This document shows, one piece after another, positions 26,549 through 36,800 of a stretch of DNA of 64,000 nucleotides (its first letter is position 1; each line of letters starts with the position of its first letter). A program made the position numbers and the translations under genes. The notes below the pieces were generated by a model that ran no database searches, had not been told where the DNA came from, and saw only the letters and a list, made by a program, of their open reading frames with translations. This DNA comes from Bacteroidales bacterium (GTDB lineage Bacteria > Bacteroidota > Bacteroidia > Bacteroidales > Muribaculaceae), in NCBI GenBank assembly GCA_003150235.1, contig QAMW01000017.1:62001-126000 (forward strand). The letters run 5' to 3'.

Positions 26549-29500
26549 TTAGAATGTAGCTACAAGACCAAGTGTGCAGGTGATGGGTCGCGGATAGCAG
26601 TTATTGTCGACACCGGAGAATACTTCAGGGTCAAGACCTTTATACTTGGTGATGACAAAAGGATTCTGAACCGCACCAAACAGGCGTAAGTTGAGGTTGC
26701 CGCTGAGAAGCTTGTCAAATGTGTAGCCGAGTGTGATGTTATCGCAACGGATGAAGCTTGCATTCTCAACGAAATAGCTGCTCTTGTTAAGCTGGGTGTC
26801 CTCTTTCTTGAACAGATATGTGTTGGCGAAGAGGTTGGTCAGCTGATACTGTGCGGCTGCTGTGTTGAACACGCGTGAACTTTCAAACTTGGGGTTGTTG
26901 TACACATAGTTGCCTACATTAGCGCGAAGTGAGATGCCGAGATCCCAGTTCTTGTAGGTGAAGTTATTGTTCCATGTGAAAGTGGCTTTCGGATCCTTTG
27001 AATGGAACTTTATAAGGTCACTGTCATTGATGATACCGTCAGCGTTCTGGTCAACATACTGTCCTTCAAGAGGATTACCGTCGGCGTCATATACCTGCTC
27101 ATACACCATGAATGTGAATGCAGGCTCGCCGACCATGTGATATGAGATGCTTCCGCCTGTACCGTTCGGTATTGCTTCCGCACCAATCATGGTAGATGCT
27201 CCTGAGAGCTTGGTAATCTTGTTTTTGTTATATCCGAAGTTTAACGAAGTGTTCCAGGTGAAGTCGCGGGTCACTACGGGGCGGGCGCCGATGGTGATTT
27301 CAACACCGGTATTTTCCATATCGCCGATATTGTAGTTCATGAAATTGGATGTGTTGAATCCACCTACGGGGAGGTATGACAACAGGTCCTTGGTCTGACG
27401 CTTGTACCAGTCGGCTGCAAGGGTTATGCGGTTTTCAAGGAATGCAAGGTCGATACCGATATTCCATGTCGTAGTCTCTTCCCATTTGATATCGGGATTG
27501 TATGCGTTAGGATACAGAGGGTCAATCCATTGTCCGCTGCCTGACGGGTCAAGATAGTGGAAGCCGTTCTGATAAGAGCTTGTATAAGTGGCAAGATAGG
27601 GGAAATAATTGTTGATATCCTGCTGACCGGTGACACCCCATCCAAGACGAAGCTTGAAATCATTCATGAAGTCATGGGCGCTTTCCATGAATGGCATGTT
27701 AATGATTTTCCATCCGAGGGCAAGAGCCGGGAAAAGACCCCAGCGGTTATCTTTGCTGAAACGGGAACTTCCGTCGTTACGGAGGGTGAATGTAAGCAGG
27801 TAAGTGTCGTCAAATGTATAGTTCAATCGACCGAAGAATGATACAAGCTGTAACGGGGCTGCCCAACGGGTTAGGGGCGCATCGTTGTAGGTGTGACCGA
27901 TATGGGCTTCTGTAGCGGGGTCGGTATTAAGTGTGTAGTTGCCTCCCTGATAGATGGAGTTCTCGGCGAAGCTGTTGTAGAAACCGAGGGTGTTGATGCG
28001 CGTTGCCTCGCGACCGTGGTAATCAAATCTCTGCCATGAATAACCCACCATTGCGTCTACATTAGATTTTATTACTTCAAAATCCTTGCGGTAATTAATG
28101 TAGAAGTCAAGAAGAGTGTTGCGCTGAAGTTCATACTTATGATATGCGGTTCCTGCTCCGTCATTGTAATTGCCGCGCCATGCCATGATTGAGTTCTGCT
28201 CAATATCGGTGTCCCATGTATTTTTCGATACTTGATATCCGAGGTTGAGGTTAAAGTGTAGTTCCGGTACCCAATGGAGGGCGTAGTCAATCTGGATATT
28301 TCCGGTTGAAGAATAAACTTCGCCTACTGCCTTGCGGTCGTTAAGAAGCTGAACAGGGTTTTGGGTTGCTTGTCCTTCCGGGCTACCGGTAGTCTGGGTA
28401 ATGTTGTAATAACCGTTGAACATCGGGCGACCGAAGTTGCCGGTTGTGGGATAGTCATAGTACACAGGGAGTGTCGGGCTCATTGCGATTGCTCCGCCTA
28501 TTGCGCCGAGGTCAGCTTCCTGGCTCTTGATGTAGCTGCCCATTACATTGGCGTTGATTGACAGCTTGCCATCAAAGAATTTCGGAGACAGGTTGATGCC
28601 GACAGTTGTACGCTGCATGCCGGAGGTCTTCACGATACCCTTGTTGTTGGTATATGATGCGTTTACGCGATAGGGAAGGATGCCCGCAGAACCGCCGATT
28701 GACAGGGTGTAATCCTGCGAGAACGAGGTGCGAAGCACTTCTTTTTGCCAATCGGTATTATAAATCGGATTCCCGTTTTCGTTTACAAACTCATTCAGGA
28801 GGTTGTTGGCGCGTTCATTGCCCCATATTGCTTGATTACACCGGCAAATTCATTTGCATCCATAAGGCTAAGGGTCTTACGCGCGGTGTTGATGTGCCAG
28901 TTGGCAGCGAAGTTAATCTGAGGCTTTCCGCTCTTGCCTTTCTTTGTAGTGATGATGATGACACCATTAGATGCACGGCTACCGTAGATCGCGGTTGCTG
29001 ATGCATCCTTAAGGATGGTCATTGTCTCGATGTTCTGCGGATTGACCATAGTGAGCGCGTTTGTTCCGCCGGCAGTTGACTGGTCAGTCATAGGCACACC
29101 GTCAATCACGATAAGAGGGTTGTTGTTGGCCGACAGGGATGAACCGCCACGAATACGGATTGTCGCATTACCTGTAGGGTCACCACCGTTAGTAGTTACT
29201 GTCACACCGGGGCTTGCTCCGACGAGAAGGTCCTGGGCGGATACTGCCATACCGGCATCTACATCGTCCGGTTTTATCATGGCGACTGAACCGGTGGCGT
29301 CGCTCTTTTTAACCACACCGTAACCGATTGCTACGACTTCGTTGAGCACTACGGAGTTCTCGTCGAGAGTCACGTCGATGGTGGTTTGTCCGTTGACTGC
29401 AACTTCCTTGGTGTTGTAGCCTACGTAGGAAAACACGAGGGTGGCGTTGGGCGCTACTTCAAGACGATAGTTACCGTCGAAGTCGGTGGCTGTTCCCACC

Positions 29501-29667
29501 TGCGATCCTTTTGCCAGGACACTCGCTCCGATCAGGGGCTCACCGGTGTTGTCGGTCACAGTACCGCTGACGGTAATTTTCTGCGCCAACGCCGGGAAAG
29601 AAAGCATCAGGACCATCAGTGTGACAATCCAAGCCTTCCGGTTCATTTGAAAACAAATGTTCTTCAT
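26549..29667 (-). pseudogene. susC-like TonB-dependent transporter gene broken by a frameshift at a G run
   Basis: Two frames together make one SusC of about 1040 aa. The first (29667 to 28795) holds the signal peptide, the regulatory-like domain (ITVSGTVTDNTGEPLIGASV), the NEVVAIGYG segment and the plug (TIRIRGGSSLSANNNPLIVI). It stops at 28795 after VIKQYG. The second frame continues without loss as NERANNLLNEF and runs through the barrel (TDWQKEVLRTSFSQDYTLSI) to the end at 26549. The switch falls at the CCCC (plus strand) at 28821-28824, where one missing base in a G5 tract would restore the frame. It could be a sequencing error, a fresh mutation or a phase-variable tract. The start may also be the Met eight codons further in. 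Confidence 0.88.
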
Positions 29668-29902
29668 GCAAGAGTTTGTTTAGTTTTACATTATTTATTT
29701 ATCTCTCATTTTCAATTAAATCGCTTCATGGCAGTGTCAGTTTCAGGTTGACTTTGCCGGCATTAAAAAGAGGCAGGTAGACGCTTGGTGTCCATTGACT
29801 GTCGCCGACACTCTACCGATGCCGTCAGTCGTTGGACTCAATAATGTAACTTGTTGTTTCTTAAGACTCTATCTAACTATCTTTAACGCTTTCTTATCTC
29901 TT

Positions 29903-29949
29903 CACTCCTTCTCTTGGAGTGCTTGGAAGTAAGTACAGGCGCAAATATA
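29903..29949 (-). promoter_or_regulatory. Possible promoter and leader hairpin of the starch-type operon
   Basis: TATATTTG on the minus strand (29949-29942) would start a leader of about 270 nt before susC. A short hairpin CACTCC/GGAGTG lies at 29903-29921 at the beginning of that leader. No good -33 box was found. Confidence 0.4.
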
Positions 29950-30030
29950 AATCTTTTTTAAAGAACTTTGGTTAAAAATACTCTAAAATACCAACCTATT
30001 CACGAAAATTAACATAATTTAAGCCTAACG

Positions 30031-30194
30031 TAACTATTCAGCGACTCCAACAGCATGATTACAATTAAATTGTAGGGATGCTCCCCGGAGCATCCGCCGC
30101 CCTTATGCTCCATTAACTCTGTTTTCGGATGCACCATGGTGCATCCCTACTTGATAATGAGGCTTTTATATTGACAATATTCACTGAACAGTTA
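30031..30194. repeat. 164-bp element with inverted ends, copy 1 (MITE-like)
   Basis: Starts TAACTATTCAGCGA and ends TCACTGAACAGTTA (12 of 14 bases pair as an inverted repeat). Inside are GGATGCTCCCCGGAGCATCC and GGATGCACCATGGTGCATCC hairpins. The second copy is 57531-57694, also 164 bp. Confidence 0.8.
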
Positions 30195-30280
30195 CCCTTA
30201 GCGCCCCTAATGCCTTTAGAGCCCCTTCCGGGCGCCCTCCCAGGCAGCCCCTACAGCTACGCGCTGCCAACTGCCAACTC

Positions 30281-30527
30281 CATCCCCGAAAGGGGGATTC
30301 ATCCTGTTATCCGCGGGTAATGCCGGAGGCATACCCGTGGCTCAAGCTCCTCTCTCCTTGGTTCAACCCCAGAGTGGGTTGAATAGCCATCTGATTAGCA
30401 TGCACTTATGCAACCCGTTTCAGGGTTGTGGTGTTGTGGTGGTATCGCTTTCCACGGGTGCCCCATCCGGGGCTACCCGCGGATAACTCTATCTTGCCCA
30501 TTCCGGGCAAAATCCTTAAGTTAGTGA
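30281..30527 (-). repeat. Multi-hairpin 272-bp-family element, copy 1, truncated at one end
   Basis: Relative to the other copies it lies on the minus strand: TCACTAACTTAAG at 30527, then TTTTGCCCGGAATGGGCAAG, CCGCGGGTAGCCCCGGATGG, AACCCTGAAACGGGTT, CCACGGGTATGCC and CCCCCTTTCGGGG stems. The distal inverted end is replaced by a heptamer/GC-rich repeat junction at about 30281. Confidence 0.8.
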
Positions 30528-30544
30528 TATTGAGTGGAAGCTCG

Positions 30545-30935
30545 CCCGGATCCACCACTCGCAACCCGGGCTCCCTTCCGGCAGCCCCTACAGCTACGCG
30601 CTGCCAACTGCCAACTGCCAACTGCCAACTCCATCCCCGAAAGGGGATAATCCAAATTTAGCCGTCGGTTGAGCGAAGCGATACCGACGGAAAGCGAATA
30701 TAAGCGGATGTTTCCGCAGGAATCATCACGGTGCAAAATTGATGATTCCCTATCGGGAAACATTCCAGAGAGAAGCCACTATCCGGGGGTTTCGCTACGC
30801 TCAACGCCCCGGCTACAAACTGATGATGCCCTTCGGGCAACCACATGCCGAGGATACGCGCTGCCCTCCGGCAGCCCCTACAGCTACGCTCTGCCAACTG
30901 AAAACTGCCAACTGAAAACTGACAACTGCCAACTC
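30545..30935 (-). repeat. Mosaic of GC-rich unit, heptamer repeats and large inverted repeat (copy 2)
   Basis: On the minus strand: GC-rich units at 30545-30600 and 30862-30896 (GCCCCTACAGCTACGCG read on plus), four exact 7-bp units CTGCCAA at 30600-30631, the inverted-repeat element at 30632-30841, and another heptamer tract at 30890-30933. The gap 29668-30935 contains only the susC leader and these repeats; I see no gene in it. Confidence 0.75.
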
Positions 30936-33764
30936 TCAATACCAGGTGATACCGTTGGAGTAGGAGGAGCGCTTGTCGTATTTGAGGTCCTGGAGGAGCG
31001 ACGACTTGACGGCGATATGGAAATTGTAGCTCTTGTACGGGCCCACGGGCACGAAACTTGCCGTCATGGTGAAGCAGTGCAGGTCGCGCGACACGTTGCA
31101 GTTCATGTAGGCGAGTTTGTGAGTGTCAAAATTGTAGCTCGCGCTGAAGCCGAAGTTCCAGTTTTTAGTCGGCTGGATATTGCCCGAGAAGCTCAGGTTC
31201 TGGGTAATGCGCGGGTCATATTCCATCTTCTCCTTGTTGAAGTTGCCGTAGCCGTAGTTGATGGAGTAGTTGAATGTAAGGCTCCAGGGTACTTCCCATT
31301 TCATATAGCCGCCATCGTTCATCTCCACCATGCTGTTATCATTGTCGCGGTCACGGCGGCGGTTGTTGTTGCCGGAGAAGTTGTCGCCCTCCTCGTCGTC
31401 GGGCTCATAGTCTTCGTCATCGTCGCGGCGGTTGCCCCGCTTGTCGTCGCGCTTGTCTTTTTTCTTGAAGGTGTTGTTGTTAAATGTGTAGGAAAACGAT
31501 GTACCGGTCGAACGTAGCCTTCCGAGACCTTTGCCCGCTTTCCAGCGCGGTATGTTGACACGCACCGGATTGCCTGCCGAGTTGAGCTGGTAGGTGTACA
31601 CGTCCCATGTCGCCGACAGGTTGAGGTTGAAGTTTTTAACCAGGCGTATGAGTATCGACGTGTTGATGTCGCTCCAATTCATAGAGTCGGCGGCGAAGTT
31701 GTAGCTTTGCGATATGGAGAGGTTTTCGATAAGCGAGATTTTCTTTTCGCCGATACTGTCGTTGCTCTTCACCTTCATTTCGAGGTTGTTGGCAAGCGAG
31801 AAGCTGAGTGACCCTGCTTTGCCTTGTCCCGGTACGCCAAACACTGCATTGGGGAAGTAGGAATATTTGCGGCTCATCGTCTCTCCGGCTGTGTTCTGGT
31901 ATTGGTATTGTCCGTAGTAGCCGAAAAACGACGAGGAGAAATCGGGATTGCCCGAGAACGATATTGACGGGGTTAGCACGTGGCGTATCATCTTCACCTT
32001 GTCGCCAAGGAATTTCATCGGCTGATAAAAACCGTAGAGCTTCGTGTCGAGCGACACCGAAGCCTGGAAGTCCCATACGTTGTAGAAGCTGTATGACGTG
32101 TCACACACCTCCGCCATAGCCGCGGGGTCCCAATGGCGGCGCACTTTGGTCGTGTACATGCGGTCGGTGAGCTGTACCGACGGCGTCACGTTGATATATT
32201 TGAGCACGTTGAAGGTGGCGGAGATAGGGATGGAGTGTTTCATGCCGTTGCGCCAATCCTTTATCAGGCTCTTGTGGATAAACTCATCCTGCTTCGCTGT
32301 AAGCGAGTTCTGGAGGATACCCGAATATGACATCTTGATTTTCTCGTACCAACGCTCCTTGCCGACGGCGCGCTTGCGCTTGAACGGGTAAAACTGCGAC
32401 ATCGTTGCGGTGATGTTGGGAAACGACACACTCAGCGTCGAGTCCTGGGTGCGCTGCGCGATGTTCATCGTTGTGGAGAGCGACCATTTGGTGTTGGGTA
32501 TGCGGTAGGTGAGGTTGACCGTCGAACTCTTGGTGTTTTCCGTAAACGAGTTGCTGTAATAGCTGTTGACATCGCTGCGGGTATATCCGCTGGTCGAGAA
32601 GTTGACGCTTGCCGACAGGTTCATGTTGGGATTTGCCTTGGCGTCCTGGCTGTGGTTCCAGAGCACCTGGAAATTGGTCTGCTTGGCATAGTCGGGGTTG
32701 CCCTTCTCTCCGTATATGGTGTTGAGGTAGCTCACATTGAAGCTGCCCGAGAATTTGTAGCGTTTCACGTAGCTTGACCGTGCTGTGAGGCCCCATGAGC
32801 CTTTGGTGTATATCTCGCCGGTGAGTGCGAGGTCCACGTTGTCGTTGATGGCGAAGTAGTAGCCGCCGTTGCTGAGATAGAAACCGCGGTTGTAATCGTC
32901 GCCGAAAGTGGGGAAGATGACTCCCGACGAATATTTCTCCGAGAAGGGGAAGTAGCCGAACGGCACCGCGAGCGGTAGCGGAAGCCCGGCAAGCACCATG
33001 TAGGCGGGACCGGTCACGATATTGCTCTTCGGCTTCACCTTCGCTTTGGTGAGCTGGAAATAGAAGTGGGGGTGGTCATGGTCGGAACAGGTGGAGTAGC
33101 GGCCGTCTTTCAGGAAGTACTCGCCATTTTCCATCTTTTTGGTTTTGCCGCCCGTGAGATATCCTTCGCCCTGCTCGGTGACCACATTGTTTATGAAACC
33201 GCGCTGGGTCTTGAAGTTGAAACTCATGTTCTCCGACTCATAGTCGCCGCTGCGGTCGGTAAATATCGGTTTTCCCTCAAGTTCTCCCGTTGAGTCGGGA
33301 CGACCGAGCGCATGGACATTGCTGGTTGCCATGTCCATCGACACCTCCGCCGCCTGCAGCTTCTGGTCGCCATAGGTCAGTTCGGCGTCGCCATACATAT
33401 AGGCACTGTTCTGCCCGATGAGTATCATCGAGTCCTTGGCGGAAAACTGCACCGTGTTGTCGAGGTCGACTTTCTGGCGGCGTATGCGCGAGGGGCGTGG
33501 CATGTCGGGGAGCGCCGGAGGCACTATCGCCGCAGCCACGGAGTCGGAGTCCATCTCGCTGAAGAGTGTGCGGTCGTGGCGGTTGAGGCGACGCGGTCCC
33601 GTCACCGTAACCTGGGAGTCGGTCACCGTCGCGTCGGAATCGCCTGCGGCAGGAAGGCTTTCATCGGCTGCCCGCGAGGGGAATGATGAAGCCATGGCAC
33701 TGAGGGCACACAATAGCACCACTGTTATTATATATATGTGAGAACGTCTCAATTTCGGAATCAA
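30936..33764 (-). CDS. lptD: LptD-like LPS assembly outer membrane protein
   Basis: 942 aa with a signal peptide (IYIITVVLLCALSAMASS). An OstA-like periplasmic domain spans about 100-230: VQFSAKDSMILIGQNSAYMY, then GDAELTYGDQKLQAAEVSMD. The LptD barrel follows, including YFLKDGRYSTCSDHDHPHFY, VTGPAYMVLAGLPLPLAVPF and GYFPFSEKYSSGVIFPTFGD, and aromatic strands to the C-terminal ITWY. It should insert lipopolysaccharide into the outer leaflet. A charged loop near 790-815 (KKDKRDDKRGNRRDDDEDYE) is an unusual insertion. The gene diverges from tamB across 95 bp, forming an envelope-assembly cluster. Its 3' end abuts the repeat mosaic. Confidence 0.85.
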   Translation of the reverse strand: MIPKLRRSHIYIITVVLLCALSAMASSFPSRAADESLPAAGDSDATVTDSQVTVTGPRRLNRHDRTLFSEMDSDSVAAAIVPPALPDMPRPSRIRRQKVDLDNTVQFSAKDSMILIGQNSAYMYGDAELTYGDQKLQAAEVSMDMATSNVHALGRPDSTGELEGKPIFTDRSGDYESENMSFNFKTQRGFINNVVTEQGEGYLTGGKTKKMENGEYFLKDGRYSTCSDHDHPHFYFQLTKAKVKPKSNIVTGPAYMVLAGLPLPLAVPFGYFPFSEKYSSGVIFPTFGDDYNRGFYLSNGGYYFAINDNVDLALTGEIYTKGSWGLTARSSYVKRYKFSGSFNVSYLNTIYGEKGNPDYAKQTNFQVLWNHSQDAKANPNMNLSASVNFSTSGYTRSDVNSYYSNSFTENTKSSTVNLTYRIPNTKWSLSTTMNIAQRTQDSTLSVSFPNITATMSQFYPFKRKRAVGKERWYEKIKMSYSGILQNSLTAKQDEFIHKSLIKDWRNGMKHSIPISATFNVLKYINVTPSVQLTDRMYTTKVRRHWDPAAMAEVCDTSYSFYNVWDFQASVSLDTKLYGFYQPMKFLGDKVKMIRHVLTPSISFSGNPDFSSSFFGYYGQYQYQNTAGETMSRKYSYFPNAVFGVPGQGKAGSLSFSLANNLEMKVKSNDSIGEKKISLIENLSISQSYNFAADSMNWSDINTSILIRLVKNFNLNLSATWDVYTYQLNSAGNPVRVNIPRWKAGKGLGRLRSTGTSFSYTFNNNTFKKKDKRDDKRGNRRDDDEDYEPDDEEGDNFSGNNNRRRDRDNDNSMVEMNDGGYMKWEVPWSLTFNYSINYGYGNFNKEKMEYDPRITQNLSFSGNIQPTKNWNFGFSASYNFDTHKLAYMNCNVSRDLHCFTMTASFVPVGPYKSYNFHIAVKSSLLQDLKYDKRSSYSNGITWY

Positions 33765-33780
33765 TCCTATAAATTCTGTG

Positions 33781-33788
33781 CAAAGATA
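33781..33788 (-). promoter_or_regulatory. Probable -7 box of lptD
   Basis: TATCTTTG on the minus strand, 17 bp upstream of the lptD start codon. No clear -33 box. The tamB promoter must lie in the same 95-bp divergent gap. Confidence 0.5.
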
Positions 33789-33859
33789 CTACTTGACAGC
33801 GTATTTAAAAAATTATCCTTGCAAGTTTAGCGAATGTTAAAAACAAAAGATGTAACTTT

Positions 33860-36800
33860 ATGTTATATTTTTTAAAAGAACTGTTTATTTACGTGGGACA
33901 CCTGATAAAAAATACATTCATCCGACGTGTGCTTAAAGCGCTGATGTGGATATTGATAGTGTTGCTGTTGATTCCGGCTTTGCTTTATGTGCCATTCGTG
34001 CAGGACTTTGTCAAGGACATCGCCTTGAAGGAGGTGTCGAAAAGCACCGGCATGACAATCGAGGTAGACCGGTTCAGGCTGAAATGGCCGTTACGGCTGC
34101 GGCTTGAGGGGGTCACGGTCGTGGAGGCACAAGGCGACACGATGCTGCGTGCGGGTGATGTGGCTCTAAATGTGGGCATGATGCAGTTGCTCCGCCTTGA
34201 CATCCATGCCGATGCCGAGCTTAACGATGTGCGTTATCAGCTCGGTACACCTGACTCGGTGATGTATCTCGTGGCGGATGTTAAGAATTTCAGGCTGAAT
34301 CCTTCCAATTATGACTTGAAGCACCAGCGTATCAATATAAGCAAGGCGCGTCTTGACGGAGGTGATGTCACGCTGCTGTTCAACGGCACCGACACTACCG
34401 CGACACCGGTCGACACCACCGCATCGATGCCGCTTGTCATCAACGCCGGGCTTATCGAACTTCACGATATCAACTACCGAATGGCGATGCTGCCCACTAT
34501 TGACTCGCTGGGAGTCAATGTGCCGCTCGCCCGCTTGCGCGACGGGCTTGTCGACATGGGCAAGAAGCGCATCCATGCCTCGTCGCTCAGCGTCGACTCC
34601 ATATCGGCGGCTTACCTCACCCCTTCGCTTGAATGGCTGAAGACTCATCCGGTCGACAGTGCGCTTGTGGCACATACCGACACGGTTGTCACTCCATCAG
34701 ATGAAATGTGGGTCATCACGGGCGATTCCGTCAGTCTTACCGCTAAGGAGGGACTATATGCCATGCGCGGTGCCGTGCCGCAACCCGGTCTTGACATGAG
34801 TTATCTTCAGGTCCGCGATGTGGATATCCGCGTTGACTCGTTCTATAATAAAGGGGTGTGCATTGATGTGCCTTTGCGCTGGCTCGCCGCCAAGGAGCGT
34901 TGCGGTGTCACCCTCGGTGCATCGGGGCGTTTCTCGATGGATAGCGTGGCTATGCGCGCCGAGCGGTTTGATATCACCACTCTTTTCTCTCAGTTTAATT
35001 TCAGTGCCATGATGGGTATGGGCGACTTCGCTTCCGACCCCTCGTTGCCGCTTGAACTTAAGGCAATCGCCCGCGTTGGGTTGCCCGACTTGGAAATGAT
35101 CATGCCCTCGATGGAGCCGATGCTGAAAAACGTGCCGCGCTACAACGACATGAAACTCGAAGCCGACATCAACGGCACCGTCTCCGACCTTTCCGTCGAC
35201 CTGCTGTCGGCAGCTCTTCCGGGCTACATGAATGTCGAGATGCGAGGTAATGTCGTTGAAATGATGAACCCCGACCGCCTCGGGGGACGTATCGACATTG
35301 AGGGACGGCTCAACAACGTGAATTTCATAAAGCCTACGGTGCTTGAGGCGAAACTTGCCAAAGAAATCAACATTCCCCCCATCAGGCTTGCCGGAAGGGT
35401 CGACATGAACCGTGGTGCCATAAAGGGCAATCTGGATGCCTATAGCGGCGGTGGCGCGGTACTTCTTGATGCCGCCTGGAACGGTCGTGTCGAAAGTTAC
35501 GACATGGATGTCGCCATGCAGGAATTTCCCGTAGCCTCGATAATGCCGGGACTCGGTGTCGGCAATGTGTCGGCTACTGCGGCGGTAAAGGGAAGGGGAT
35601 ATAACCCCATGTCGCCGCGCACCTCGATTGACGCTCAGATAGATGTGACTGCGGTCGAATACCAGAAAATCGTCTATTCCGACATACGCGCATGGGCGCA
35701 GCTCGACAGCGGCAAGGTCGATGCCGGGGTGATGTCGATGAATCACGACGCCAATTTTGACCTGACGCTTACGGGCGCTCTCTCCGCCGACTCATACGAG
35801 GCGCAGTTTGAGGGCGATGTGCGTAATCTTGACCTCATGGGGCTGAAAATGTCGCCTACCATGTCGAAAGGGTCGTTTGCCATCTCCGGTAACGGGCGTA
35901 TGGTCCCGAAGCAAAACATAATAGATGCCGACGTGAAGGTGACCGACCTTATGTGGGATATGCCCGACATGAGTCTGTCCACTCCGCAGATTGACGCGTC
36001 GCTTGCCTCCAATGATTCCACAATGACCGTAAAGTTGCAGAATGAGTCGCTTAACACCATCCTTGTCGCCGGATGCCCGCTCGATTCATTCACCACGCGG
36101 CTCACCTCCACCATGGCTCTCCTCGACCGCAATATCGCGGCGAAACGCATAGATATCGACTCGATACAGAAATCGCTTCCTCCTTTCGTGCTTGAATTGC
36201 AGTCAGGGCGCAAGAGCATTCTTTCCGGCTTGCTTGAACCGTCGAAAGCCTCGTTCAATTCGCTCAGCCTCAATATGCGCAACGATTCGCTGATGCGTAT
36301 GAATGGTGACGCCTACGGCATCGCTTTCGGCGACACTCGCATCGACACTGTTAAAATCAACGCCTTCCAGCATGGTAAATATCTCGTGTTCCGTGCGTCG
36401 ATGAACAACCGTCCGGGCACATTTGACGATTTCGCCCATGTCACCGCATCGGGCTTCATCGCCAACGAAAACCTCTCTGTGTTTGTCAACCAGTCCAATA
36501 TTCAGAATGAGATAGGCTTCAAGCTCGGCGTGAATCTTGCTGCCGCCGATTCGGTGATAACCTTGCGCATGACGCCGCTCAAGCCGGTGATCGGATATAA
36601 GACCTGGAGCATTAATCCCGACAATATCATAAGCGTCAATCTCCTTAAGAAGCATATTGACGCCAATCTTAATCTTACCAACGGCGATAGTCATCTGAAG
36701 ATTTACACGGAGCATGGCGGCGGCGAGCCGGAGGGACAGGAGGATATCATAGTGAATGCTTCCGGCATACAGCTTGCCGACTGGCTGTCGCTGTCACCGT

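Noticed and set aside
29668..30060. tRNA or riboswitch search in the susC leader
   Set aside because: No cloverleaf, no known aptamer core; only a small hairpin is visible.
30669..31517. 282-codon plus-strand frame starting in the repeat array
   Set aside because: The first 85 codons are repeat hairpins and the rest is antisense to lptD.
34754..36715. Long minus-strand frames inside tamB (330, 179 and 170 codons)
   Set aside because: They follow codon positions of TamB in the opposite frame and show no known motifs.
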